NCBI GenBank assembly: GCA_001683735.1
Contig: LUGG01000019.1
Span: forward strand, 992,001-1,056,000
From: Grifola frondosa
Lineage: Eukaryota; Basidiomycota; Agaricomycetes; Polyporales; Grifolaceae
Reading direction: 5' to 3'
Length of the DNA: 64,000 nucleotides
This document shows positions 54,740 through 64,000 of the stretch, in pieces. The notes under the pieces are model-generated. The model was not told where the DNA came from. It worked only from the letters and a program-made list of their open reading frames with translations, and did not search any database. Numbering within the stretch: the stretch's first letter is position 1; each line of letters begins with the position of its first letter. The translations under genes were made by a program, and so were the position numbers.

Positions 54740-57700
54740 TTAATGTTCATTTTCTTGACTTGCATGCTGGATGCCGCCATCGAGTTGCGTGCCTTTCGCA
54801 AACAAAGCCCCGATAACTTCGAGTAGTTGTTCGATGCGAAGCAAGCGGTCATCCATCGCGCCGAATTTCGTCCCCATTGCCTCGAATTTGCTTTCCAGAT
54901 TTTCCAGCTTTAAGTCGGTCGGGCTTTGCTCATCGTCAGCAACCGTCACCGACACTTCCTCTTGGCATCTGACCAGGCCGTGTGAATGTTGGTGCTTTCC
55001 CGCAGACGCGCCTCCTTTCGCATCGCAAGCGTTGCATATGAACATATTATCTAGTTGGAGAGTACTTGATATTTGTATGCTGAATATGTAGAAAATAGCT
55101 CACCTTCACATACGAAGCAATACCAACATGGCCGAGCCACCCGCGCTCCGCATACCACACACGCCAGTCTCTTCTCGACGATCTTTGCCGTACAGTTTGG
55201 GGCATTCTCTGACTCATCTGGAGGCGAGGCCACCGCAGTATCCGGAGTCGTCTGTTCTGCTGACGGGGTTTCCGATTCTTCCGTCGGCACGACTTGCTCG
55301 CATGGGGACTCCACATGCTCCGCATCTGCTCCAGCTTGCGCCACCTCCATTTCGGCCGAATCCTCGAATGCTGCTTTGGTCTTCTTCAGTGCATCTCGCG
55401 CTGCACGGTAATTCTGACCGTACTCTCTCCGTTGAAGAATATTGGTCCACAGTTTGAAAACATTGTGCGTAGACAGGTGCGGTGGTTCCAGGTCGTCCCG
55501 CTTGTTCTTAGGGACCTCCGCGCTCATTCACGTCGGCTTATCGCAAAAGTTAACAGACATTTTGCCGTCACAGTCGAGACAAATGATGCGTCCCCCGTGG
55601 ATTGTTTCGCTACAGTTCTCGCAGTTGATATTTCTATGAATCACACAGTGAGTTGCTCAATCAAAGAACTAGTTGGACCGACTCACATGTGCACGGGGGT
55701 GCCTTGGTGTTGAACGTTGTGCATCATATGGTACCAGCGAGCATCTGCTGTCGTTAGCGACTGCTCAACCTTCGCGAATTCATACAGCTCATCGGCGGTA
55801 AGAGCGGTGTCCGCTTCACGTATGAGGTAGTCAAGATATTTCCGCCTGTTGTCTCGGCGCTGTTTGAGGTAAGACCAGGAGAACATCTGCCGGTGTACTT
55901 GATTTTCCACCGCATTCAGCGCGTAGTGCCATAAGGCCTCGTGTCTTGTTCGTCTCGAATTCTGTTGGTGGAGGACGGAAACACATCACTTCGGGTGGCA
56001 CTCGTTTGAATATGAATGTGAACCGTAAGTCCTCTGAATTATTGCCCCAAGTTCCCGAGAACGTCATCCCGCTCTCGTCGATAGTGCCGCAAAAGTATTT
56101 CGTCCAGAATCGTGTAACGTACGTCTGCGTGAACGTATACGCCACTAGGCCCTCCGAATTGAATTTGACATTGCCGGTGAGCGAATAGGCTGTCCCTCCG
56201 GCTATACTGCTGGTAGCCTCAAAACGTTGGCCATCAGAGGAGGCATGGAAAGATACGGATGACATAGCCTCGAATGGATAACGGTCGTTGGTGAGGAAGC
56301 GTTCCATTTCCCAAGTCTAACATTCAAATCAGTTGCGGAACCATATGTACTGGACGTGAATACTCGCATTGCTTTCAGAGGGGATTCCGCTTGTCGATCG
56401 GCATCCGTCTCTATATCTTCTACAACATTATAGACATCTTCGCCATCCACAGAGTAGTTAAGGAGTTTGCTGATGTCGGTGTCCTGACGCTCCACCGAGT
56501 CGTCATAATCGTATTGTGGCCACTTGACATCTCGCAAGCGCTGCATGGTCCAAAATTTGCTTGAGTCATGCCAGTAATCGAACTGCGGGGGGGGATAGTC
56601 TATAAAATGTAGTGGATAAGCCATTGAGACTCACCATCTCACCAGCAAACACCTTAAACTGTTGCGCAGGGTCGAGTCTTTGTTGCTTGAACAGGGCTTA
56701 TCAATGATGGTGCAATATGAGACATAGGCATGTGATAGTATTCCCAATGATTAACGACTAACCTTCTAGGTTTCTATGACGGTCAGTTACAGCATCGAAC
56801 ACCCACTGTATCGTATCCGCAGCATCCCACAGCTCATCCTTGCTGATAACGGTTGCCCGACACGCTCGCATGATCTCGTAGTCGCGACTAAGAAGCAGAT
56901 ACAGCAACGGGAACAGAGACTGCAAGAGCAAACAAATAATTGGCTACCGATGATAGGAATAAGCTGGTATACAAGATTTGCGTACTTTCTCAATCCTGCC
57001 AGGGCCAGTGACGAGTTTGAGTGTGTCCGCAGCATCGACATCGTAGCAGACCGTTTCCAATCTTCCCTCAAGCGTTGATCTTCGCTATCCACATACCTCT
57101 GGAACCGTGCGCGGAGAGCATCTGTTGTTCCGGAACACGTCCGAAATGGCATCGTGAGTTCTGTGACGAGTTGCCACACATTGTGTAAGTATATGTCTAC
57201 GTCAGCACGGTTTGCAGGATGCAGTAGAGGCTCCAACGAGAACATCTTGTTGAATAGATGGTTGATCTTCTGCGCATAAGTTACCATCGTCATTTGCCAT
57301 CCTACTGTGCGTGGTCAGTCCTATTCCATAATTAAAATACGAACTGAATACCAATCGCCCAATATGCGAGCCAATGAAGCAAACTATCTATCCATTTAGT
57401 ACGAGAATGGTGAAGTGCAGGTTGACGAAGCTCGCCTCCAATCCTTGGGCCTAGAGGTCGTAAATTTGTTCACTTCTGCGACCGTAATGAAACCGGAGGC
57501 GTCATCATCGAAAGCCTCGATGATAGGCTGCAGCCGCGTGACATTAATATACTCGAGTGCCCACTCATCAGCCTCTGCAATATGTAGTCTCACTGTGTGG
57601 TAGTTCCCAGGATATTCCCAAGAATATAAGATGTTACGGATGCTGTGTGGCAGTACATGTAGAATAACGTACACACATATGCGCAGGCGATGAGAATAAG

Positions 57701-57857
57701 TGTGGACAATCGGGATATCTGGGAGGACTTACCGCCTTAGCAATGCATTCGACGAGCCAATATTCCTCCTCATCTCCCACTCACTGAGAACATGCAGCCT
57801 CGGGTGGATGTTGTTGAGATGGAGATGGGGAGTCGTAAAGGCAGTACGGTCGGACAT
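54740..57857 (-). CDS. EF-hand and ZZ-type zinc finger protein
   Basis: Single full-length copy with about nine exons. The ATG at 57857 gives MSDRTAFTTPHLHLNNIHPR and joins in phase to IRNILYSWEYPGNYHTVRLH. The EF-hand loop is DDDASGFITVAE within IIEAFDDDASGFITVAEVNK. Later come WLAYWAIGWQMTMVTYAQKI, helical exons (RADVDIYLHNVWQLVTELTM; SKDELWDAADTIQWVFDAV), a beta-rich part (WEMERFLTNDRYPFEAMSSV) and zinc-finger-like exons: CENCSETIHGGRIICLDCDG, then CVVCGARVARPCWYCFVCE joined to NMFICNACDAKG. The C-terminus is coiled-coil-like (KLENLESKFEAMGTKFGAMD). A TGA at 55528-55530 interrupts the first zinc finger where a cysteine is expected. Expected role: calcium-responsive adaptor of unknown pathway. 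Confidence 0.8.
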
Positions 57858-58200
57858 TGTGCCGAGAGAATGGGACGACTCTGCCAACAGACGCAAAGAG
57901 AGCCGCCAGTTAAAAGAGCTGCTCTGGACTCTGAAGAGTCATTGGGCAGTCACGGAAAGACCTTGGTTCTCCTTACTGGGGAAGGAACCATTCCGTTCAT
58001 TCGTACATGCAGTAACGATGCCTAGCTCTGGGACTTCGGGATTCCCCTTGAAGGGCAACTCTGGCCATCTGAAATGTTTGATAAGGATCTTCAGTACCTA
58101 GCTGATAGATCAGGCAAGGTGGCTTACGCGCGAGGACACATGTTGAAAATTAACGTAGTCCAAGACACAAAGTACTAGCTAGGTGTCCTATGCGGTACGT
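57858..58200. promoter_or_regulatory. Upstream region of the EF-hand gene
   Basis: The first 100 bases upstream of 57857 are conserved in reverse at 13740-13828. Farther parts (AAGGGCAACTCTGGCC; GATCAGGCAAGGTGGCTTAC) match 8290-8400. Conservation across copies suggests that the promoter was copied with exon 1. I could not identify a TATA box. Confidence 0.4.
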
Positions 58201-58209
58201 ATGAAAGAC

Positions 58210-58350
58210 CAAACAAGCTTCACGACAAAACGCCGATGATAGCGAAGCGCCTACAATTCCGGCAGCGCTTGTAGGCTGGCGCCTGTGAGCCTAACCTTAG
58301 CGCTAGGTCATCAAGATCCGAAGCGCCACCGAAGCGCCTAAACGTCGATA
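58210..58350. repeat. GCGC-palindrome repeat H, copy 3 (inverted)
   Basis: The most complete copy: AAGCGCCTACAATTCCGGCA, AGCGCTTGTAGGCTGGCGCC, AGCCTAACCTTAGCGCTAGG and GAAGCGCCACCGAAGCGCCT. It is in reverse orientation to the copies at 8.1 and 13.4 kb, in step with the inverted neighbours. Confidence 0.6.
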
Positions 58351-58394
58351 ACTCTCGTCATGCGTATGCATCATATTCTCGTGGAGTATGTTTT

Positions 58395-58860
58395 CGCAGA
58401 CGCCAATTCCGCACCAACTCCCTCCTGGTCTCTTGGACGATGCAGTCCTTTTCCGACGACTTGATGGCGGGATCGTTGCATACGACGTATGCTCTTCCAC
58501 ACGATCACTCCACAGTGGCTACATCACACCTTTCCATCCGTGATTTCGTGTCTGCCAATGTGCAGTCTGGACTCGCGCTCTCAGTGGGCTCTGTTCCTAT
58601 CATATCGCACATGCCTGTCAACTTGTCGTGGCCGATACACAGCCTATGTTCCGACTTCGTTCCAACATACCCGTTAATGGTTGGGTTGTTTATATACAGC
58701 CATCGTCTCGTACCTTTCCACGCTGTTCTTGGCTGACAGGTGATGCGCCAGCTGTTAAGGGATTTACTGATGTTCCCAGTGAGTATGATACATGGTGCGA
58801 TATTTCGGGAACTTAATCATCCTGAGCTCAACTGCTGACAGCACACTTCTAGATATTCCT
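58395..58860 (+). repeat. Block A5, upstream of D9
   Basis: Plus-strand counterpart of 7270-7830: CCAACTCCCTCCTGGTCTCT, HTTYALPHDHSTVATSHLSI and the NMPVNLSW-type stretch follow in the same order. Unrecognised family. Confidence 0.5.
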
Positions 58861-58981
58861 TATCATTCTCGAGGACCGAAAAATTATGTGTTGGTGTCTT
58901 AAGTGCACGTCATCCGCGGTACTGAGGAGAGCATTCATTCAGGCTAGGCGAGATCCCGCTGCAGGAGGTGTTGTCTTCGGG

Positions 58982-58987
58982 TATAAG
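58982..58987 (+). promoter_or_regulatory. TATA box of D9
   Basis: TATAAG about 70 bases before the ATG at 59056, followed by the CTCTCTATCTCTG stretch. Confidence 0.5.
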
Positions 58988-59055
58988 CTTCAAAGCAGGA
59001 TCTCTCTATCTCTGTTAGAGCATCGAGTCCCACGTCTTTCGGACTACCTCATATC

Positions 59056-59287
59056 ATGTCATCCACTGTCAGCACCGAAGAGGATCGGCAACTGTGAGTG
59101 ACGCACCCAACAATCTTTGCTCATCTAATATATCCTATCACGCAGCTTCATCCTAACATGTTGCAATGTATCGGGAACCGGTCAGTGATTCATGTATGAG
59201 CTCAAGTCATTTTCTCATTCCTATTTGTCGCAGCTGTTCTACTCTATGAGTACCTTATTACATTTGACCGCGAATACCATCTTGTAT
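59056..59287 (+). pseudogene. DUF6533 copy D9, 5' exons only
   Basis: Exon 1 (MSSTVSTEEDRQL), exon 2 and the start of the core exon (VLLYEYLITFDREYHLV) are present. The homology stops at about 59287 and continues directly with block A6 (CCCTGCGAACACGGCACC). The rest of the gene is missing. Confidence 0.7.
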
Positions 59288-60540
59288 GCCCTGCGAACAC
59301 GGCACCGATACATATGAACACGACGACTTCGTCGACTTCTTCGACAACGAGGACAGCGGAATATCGCGCTGAGCTTGAGTCTGACTATCGTATCGATCAG
59401 ATGTTAAGCATAGATGTCATAGCCTCCAATTCTACGCCAACTCGCTGCGCATCACGTATCCTGTGCAGATCTTTCCTGACAATGTCACGGCGCCGGTCTC
59501 GCTCTACACGAACGATGCTCCGCCATGCGACGTTATCACGACTTCGACACTCCACGGTCCGGGCGTGGACGAGGAACCTAGTTGTTATCTCAGTGTTGTT
59601 CGGTGGTGGTGCTGTTGGTAACTACGTGCGTCTCTATCTTGGTGAGCATTTCCATCCACATGCCCTTGATTCGAGTCTTGATCCGTATAATAACCCTTGA
59701 CAGCCACATTTCGTTCACTTCGCCCATTTTCGATAGTGTCAGTGACACATGCGTTCATGGCCACTTGCACACCATCGACGCGCTCTGAACGATTGCTTGT
59801 TAGGCTCTAGCAGGCCCTCCCATACGTTGCCGGAGTATATCCTTTCGGTAGATCGCTCCAGTCAAAGTCCGTGCCAGCTTCACGACTTCTCCCGATGGTG
59901 TCCGCCGTGACTGCTGGTCTCTCATATACGAACACTGTGAGCTATCGCTGGTTGCCTCTAGCGGTCCATGACGCATAGTCGCCTACGGCTGTATCTGACA
60001 GATGTGCATTTCGGGTGCCCCATGTTTGTCTCCTGAAGTTCTGCGACCGTCAATACAGCAAATTGCGATACAGGTTTACGCTTCGCTATGCTTCATGTGT
60101 ATAAAGGCTATTGCGAGACGGCAGAGCATCGCTGCACTCCGCTGTGGCTACATCACATCTTTCGATCCGTGATTCCGCATCTGCTACCTCGTGCAGTCTG
60201 GACTCGCGCTCTCTGCGGGCTCTATTCCTATCGCATCTAGTAAGCCATTAATATGCTGTGGCCGATGCACAGCCTGTACTTCGACTTCCTTCCGACGTAC
60301 TGTTCAACTATTGGGTTGTTTATTTACCACCATCGTCTCCCATCTTTCCGTGCTATTCCTGGCACAAGATGTCGTTGCCGAAAGGCAGCGCTATATCTGT
60401 TGTCCGGCTTACTGACGTTCCCGGTGATATACATCATACGGATTGCGTTATTAGGTGAGTGATCTATCCTAGTGCCCCGAAAAACTACTCATCTCACCTG
60501 CTCAAAGTGAACTTCTAGCTATTCTTTCTTATTCTCGTGG
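59288..60540 (+). repeat. Block A6, upstream module of D10
   Basis: This matches 1900-3190 in inverse orientation. A plus-strand frame reads QIFPDNVTAPVSLYTNDAPP and VDEEPSCYLSV near 59465-59600, and a second ends FDSVSDTCVHGHLHTIDAL with a TGA at 59788. The core follows at 60150-60470 (CRKAALYLLSGLLTFPVIYI). Unrecognised. Confidence 0.5.
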
Positions 60541-60706
60541 ACCGAAAAATGCATGTTGGCATGTTACGTAGGCATCATCCGCGGTACTGAGGCGAGGATT
60601 CATTCAAGTTATCTGTGTCGTTGTCTCATTGCGCTAGTACAGTTGCGATCAATCACGTTCTGATAGCGAAGATGTCGCAGTATGGTAGCATTGTCCTCGA
60701 GGATAG

Positions 60707-60713
60707 ATATAAG
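60707..60713 (+). promoter_or_regulatory. TATA box of D10
   Basis: ATATAAG, 65 bases before the ATG at 60776, with the CATCTCCATCTCCGC stretch after it. Confidence 0.6.
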
Positions 60714-60775
60714 AACAGAACATCTCCATCTCCGCTAGAGCATTGAGTCCCACGTCTTTCGGACTACCGCATACC

Positions 60776-62447
60776 ATGTCGTCCGTTTCCAACGCCAACG
60801 AGGATCGACAACTGTGGGTGACTCCTACCACAATGTTTTCCTCGTCTAATATGTCTTACCGCACAGCTTCATCGACATATGTTGTGTATATCGGCAACCG
60901 GTCAGTGATTCCGTACAATCTCTGGTATATTTCTCATTCATATTTGTGCCAGCTCTTCTGGTCTACGAATACATTATTACGTTCGACCGCTAATATCAAC
61001 TGGTATGGAAACGTCGATTTTCGGCGGCCACCTTGCTGTTTTTGGCCGCAAGGTATTCCTTGCTTCTAGAATTCATTCTTAACCTCCAAGCATATATCCG
61101 ATGTCGTAATGGTACAGTGATCGCCCTGTCACTATATATTGTCATTGTCTCACTCATAATTTCCAGAGCTGTTCTGCGTTGGTTTGGCTGACCACAGCTT
61201 TTGACCTGCTCTTCCGTTTTCTTGTGCCGGTGAGTAGCCATACGATATTATCACTCCTAACCATCAATTTATACTTTGGAAAGCATTCTCAAGTCTGCGA
61301 GCATATGCCTTGTCTGGTCGTCAATGGCAAATATCTTCTTTGATATTGATCTTGTCACTGGTTCAATGCGGATTTTCCCTGGTGAGCTCTGTCCTTGACA
61401 TTGAGCCTGGCATGAAATTGAAGTGCGACGTGTACTTCTAGTTTGTATATGTGCGGCGAATAGTAGCTGTAGCTCCACCTCCGATCAATTGTACAGCGGT
61501 GGATTTGGTCTCACCGGAACTCAACAACATGTCAGTGAAATTCATTGATGCCACTGCAGCTCATCCACTGAATCCCTGTATCATATAGATGTACGTAGTG
61601 CTGTCAACTCATAATGCTGGAGCGCGGCTCACGCAATAATCCAAGTGACATATGTATCGCGCGCGGCCACAATCACTGCAGACATATTGTTTTTTGGTAA
61701 CTCGTGCACCAGACGTACTGGAGAAGACGAGCTATTGCGGAAGCTAATCTGCGTACTCCTTTCACCACGGTGATTCTAAGGGATGGTAAGTTTTTATTCT
61801 TCCTCGAGGTATGTTCGACTTGATGATGCTTGCTCCATCAGGTGGGATATACTTCTTGTATGTTATCAAAATTCAAAACCGGCCTGATATTAATTGACAA
61901 TGGTGTATTCGATAGAGCTTTGTTGATTATGAACATTGCAGATATTGTATTGAAATATTTGGGAGAAATCTTCGTAAGGAAATCTATTTCGAATCCCTAC
62001 TGACCATAACTCACGAGCGTCATGAACTGTAGGAGTCAGCTCGTATATTGGCGAATTCGTTGATCCGTCAGTAATTGCATTTGACTGCTCTTCCTTTTGA
62101 TATGTATTGACATTGTTGTGGCACAGAATAACAGCCATTCTCGTCTCGCGGTTCATGCTCAATCTTCGCGAAATCGACGCATCTCAAATGGCACGGAAGA
62201 TTCAAGTCGCCGTCATTCGTCGGCTCGGTCCAATTTGCGGCTTTCGTCGAGCCCGTCGGTGCCCCTCTCGATCACGAATTCTCATTCTCTGCTATCGATC
62301 CCGGTTCCTTGCATGAGCAGGACGCTGATGGAGAGGGCGAGCGCGAGCACGAGGCATGCTGGACAATGCCGAGGAAATAGAGTTAGGCCCACCAGTTTTC
62401 ATGAACCATCTCAAGCCGAAGCCGGTCCATCCAGGCTCAGGGAGTAA
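60776..62447 (+). pseudogene. DUF6533 copy D10, nonsense and frameshifts
   Basis: The exon order is complete, from MSSVSNANEDRQL to the tail ending EPSQAEAGPSRLRE. In the core exon the glutamate of FDREYQ is a TAA (60991-60993). The last exon is frameshifted: its first half matches only out of frame (QSSRNRRIS instead of NLREIDASQ). It is inverted relative to D1 and belongs to the mirrored right-hand cassette. Confidence 0.75.
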
Positions 62448-62449
62448 AC

Positions 62450-63280
62450 TACCAGGACTGTGATATCGTTTCGGTTAGTGTGTACTGCTATCCCGTTACT
62501 ACCTCGTGCGTGCTGCCGCTGAGATTGAAAGAACAGTGCATTCAGGAACTGGAATCTGTCTTGCGTCATACCTCCCTTCATTGCTTTCCTAGAGTCCTGT
62601 AACCTGGTGTTGTAAATTTATAGGGGTCTACCACCGCTCGATCATATCATGTGTACCCAGCCATCGTCACTCTCTTATCTATATTCCTTGTGTTTGCGGC
62701 GAAGGCGTTGCCAAGTCTTGGGCATTGGTACCAATAGCTTAACATCACTGACGGAAGTAGGCTTCTCATCACTTCTGATGTCCGGGTACGCTGTACGTCT
62801 TGTCTGGTCGTGAGGTTTTGGAGTTGAATGTTGGTCGGCGCACCGCTGCCATGATCGTCGACCGGCCGCAGCAGAAGATGAACGGATATTACATCATGTA
62901 TAATGCTCGGCCTAGCTTGAGTCCAACAGAGATGTCGTCCCACGGCGTCTCGATGATGTAGGACATCTCTGATAATCATTTATTTTTGGTCGGAAACGAT
63001 CCATATCAGACGCTGCAACATCTCTCATAGTACAGGTAACGTCAGTATTAAGGTTAGCGTTCACCAGTTTCCATTATGAAATGAACATTCATTCGACGAA
63101 GGACTTTGAACTGGGATATAAGATAGGCAACATAGATCAACGCATCGAAATCCTGCAGAACAACAGAAAGACGTACGCAGTATCAGTGTACATACACAAT
63201 CCCAGCAAAGAACTGGACGGTCTGGTCAGGCTGGTCCCAATGTAGCTTCAAAGGCGTTTAATCACACGCCGCCGCATGTA
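62450..63280. other. Mostly unassigned stretch
   Basis: 62450-62640 continues the downstream flank of D10 and resembles, inverted, the 9640-9890 flank of D2 (TGCTTTCCTAGAGTCCTGTA versus the inverse near 9770). A 110-residue minus-strand frame at 62647-62979 has no recognised features. Nothing else is supported. Confidence 0.35.
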
Positions 63281-63289
63281 ATATCATAG

Positions 63290-63880
63290 TTGCACTCACG
63301 AAATGATTCACCCCTTCCATCTTCGTCACCGCGAGTTTCTTCCGCCTTGATGCTCCGCCATGACGAGCTGATCGAGCTGACACCGGTGCTTACGCGCCTC
63401 ACGGTACTATGGCACATGCTGCGCAACCAGACGTGCCTACCCACATTCGCCATATTGCACACGTCTGCTGTGGCGGTGCAGGTCGCGCGATGGTTGGCGT
63501 GGACAAGGGCATAAGCTAACAGACTTGCTCGTGCAGATGCTGGTGCTGTCCGACAGTGCGCTCCGTGAGCGTGCGATGATCCCGGGATCTGACATATGAT
63601 TAATCTGTGAAACAGAGAGCCGTCAGTCGTATGTGGAGTTGTTGATGGTAGGAATAAATGAACAAATGCCTGAGCCTTTCCAGCGGAGGCGTCTTGCCCA
63701 AAATCACCGCACAGGCTAAGCTCTGAAGCCTTTCATGGATCCATGTGTGGTAGCTCGTTCCTGGAGCCAGCACTGTTCCGTTCATCGTGTAATCGCAGTG
63801 ATGATGCCCGGCTCCGGGGATCCCCTGGCAGGTCATTCCTGCTGGTCACTATACGCTATCTGTAATATTTGATAAAGACC
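63290..63880 (+). repeat. Block R and flank, right-end copy
   Basis: The plus strand encodes MLRHDELIELTPVLTRLTVL and LPTFAILHTSAVAVQ, the same helical unit as at 4570-4800 (minus). From 63585 the sequence matches 3330-3500 in the same orientation (GCGTCTTGCCCAAAATCA). The protein family is unrecognised. Confidence 0.5.
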
Positions 63881-64000
63881 ATAAGTACTTAGTACTTACA
63901 TATAGAACAGGTGTAATTGTAATATTTCACGTCGGAGGTCGCACAGTAGCGCAGCCCAGCGGCCGTTCGTAGCGTCGAGTATGGAACGCGTCAGTACAAA

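Noticed and set aside
55528..55530. Selenocysteine decoding of the TGA in the EF-hand/ZZ gene.
   Set aside because: Agaricomycetes are not known to use selenocysteine, and no structure supporting it was seen. A mutation or error is simpler.
1..64000. Retrotransposon explanation for the repeated blocks.
   Set aside because: No reverse transcriptase, integrase or long terminal repeats were seen. The repeated units keep introns and promoters, which fits DNA-level segmental duplication.

Overview
This is genomic DNA of a basidiomycete fungus, most likely an agaricomycete of the polypore type. The reasons are compact genes with many short GT-AG introns (about 50-60 bases), no bacterial-style operons, and several copies of two membrane-protein families, DUF6533 and DUF6535, that are typically expanded in wood-decay Agaricomycetes. 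No rRNA, canonical tRNA, CRISPR array, reverse transcriptase or transposase gene was seen.

The window is a heavily duplicated accessory region. Its main building block is a roughly 1.67-kb DUF6533 gene (block D), present as eight full-length or long copies and several fragments (119-1792, 9898-11580, 15265-15806, 16269-17941, 32814-34487, 40287-41967, 45599-46291 and 50753-52428 on the minus strand; 54180-54412, 59056-59287 and 60776-62447 on the plus strand). The copies at 119 and 9898 read through cleanly with one exon model. Others carry frameshifts, nonsense codons or lost 5' halves. Two alternative upstream modules (A and B) precede them. The right side (58.2-62.4 kb, plus) mirrors the left side (0-14 kb, minus), and 39.9-53 kb is a tandem array with a period of about 5.2 kb.

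The middle (19-39 kb) holds a second composite unit: a DUF6535 gene (minus), an unrecognised module V (minus) and a TBC-domain Rab-GAP-like gene (plus). It occurs about three times, mostly decayed. The best gene here is the DUF6535 gene at 22772-26022, which contains an internal duplication of about 110 residues. The other clear gene is an EF-hand/ZZ zinc-finger protein at 54740-57857 (minus), apparently the source of first-exon copies scattered at 3.7, 8.4 and 13.8 kb.

The newest-looking signals are two non-autonomous DNA elements for which this same window contains the empty paralogous site. One is a 210-base MITE with perfect 25-base terminal inverted repeats (48306-48515). The other is a 1064-base element with about 78-base inverted repeats, an 8-base target duplication, many GGATGCATCC palindromes and two inverted tRNA-like pol III box pairs (49478-50541). 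A conserved 7-4-7 palindrome also occurs five times, each time between divergently oriented gene remnants of two different families. No operon-like or defence system is visible; the region looks like a nest of segmental duplication and gene decay.
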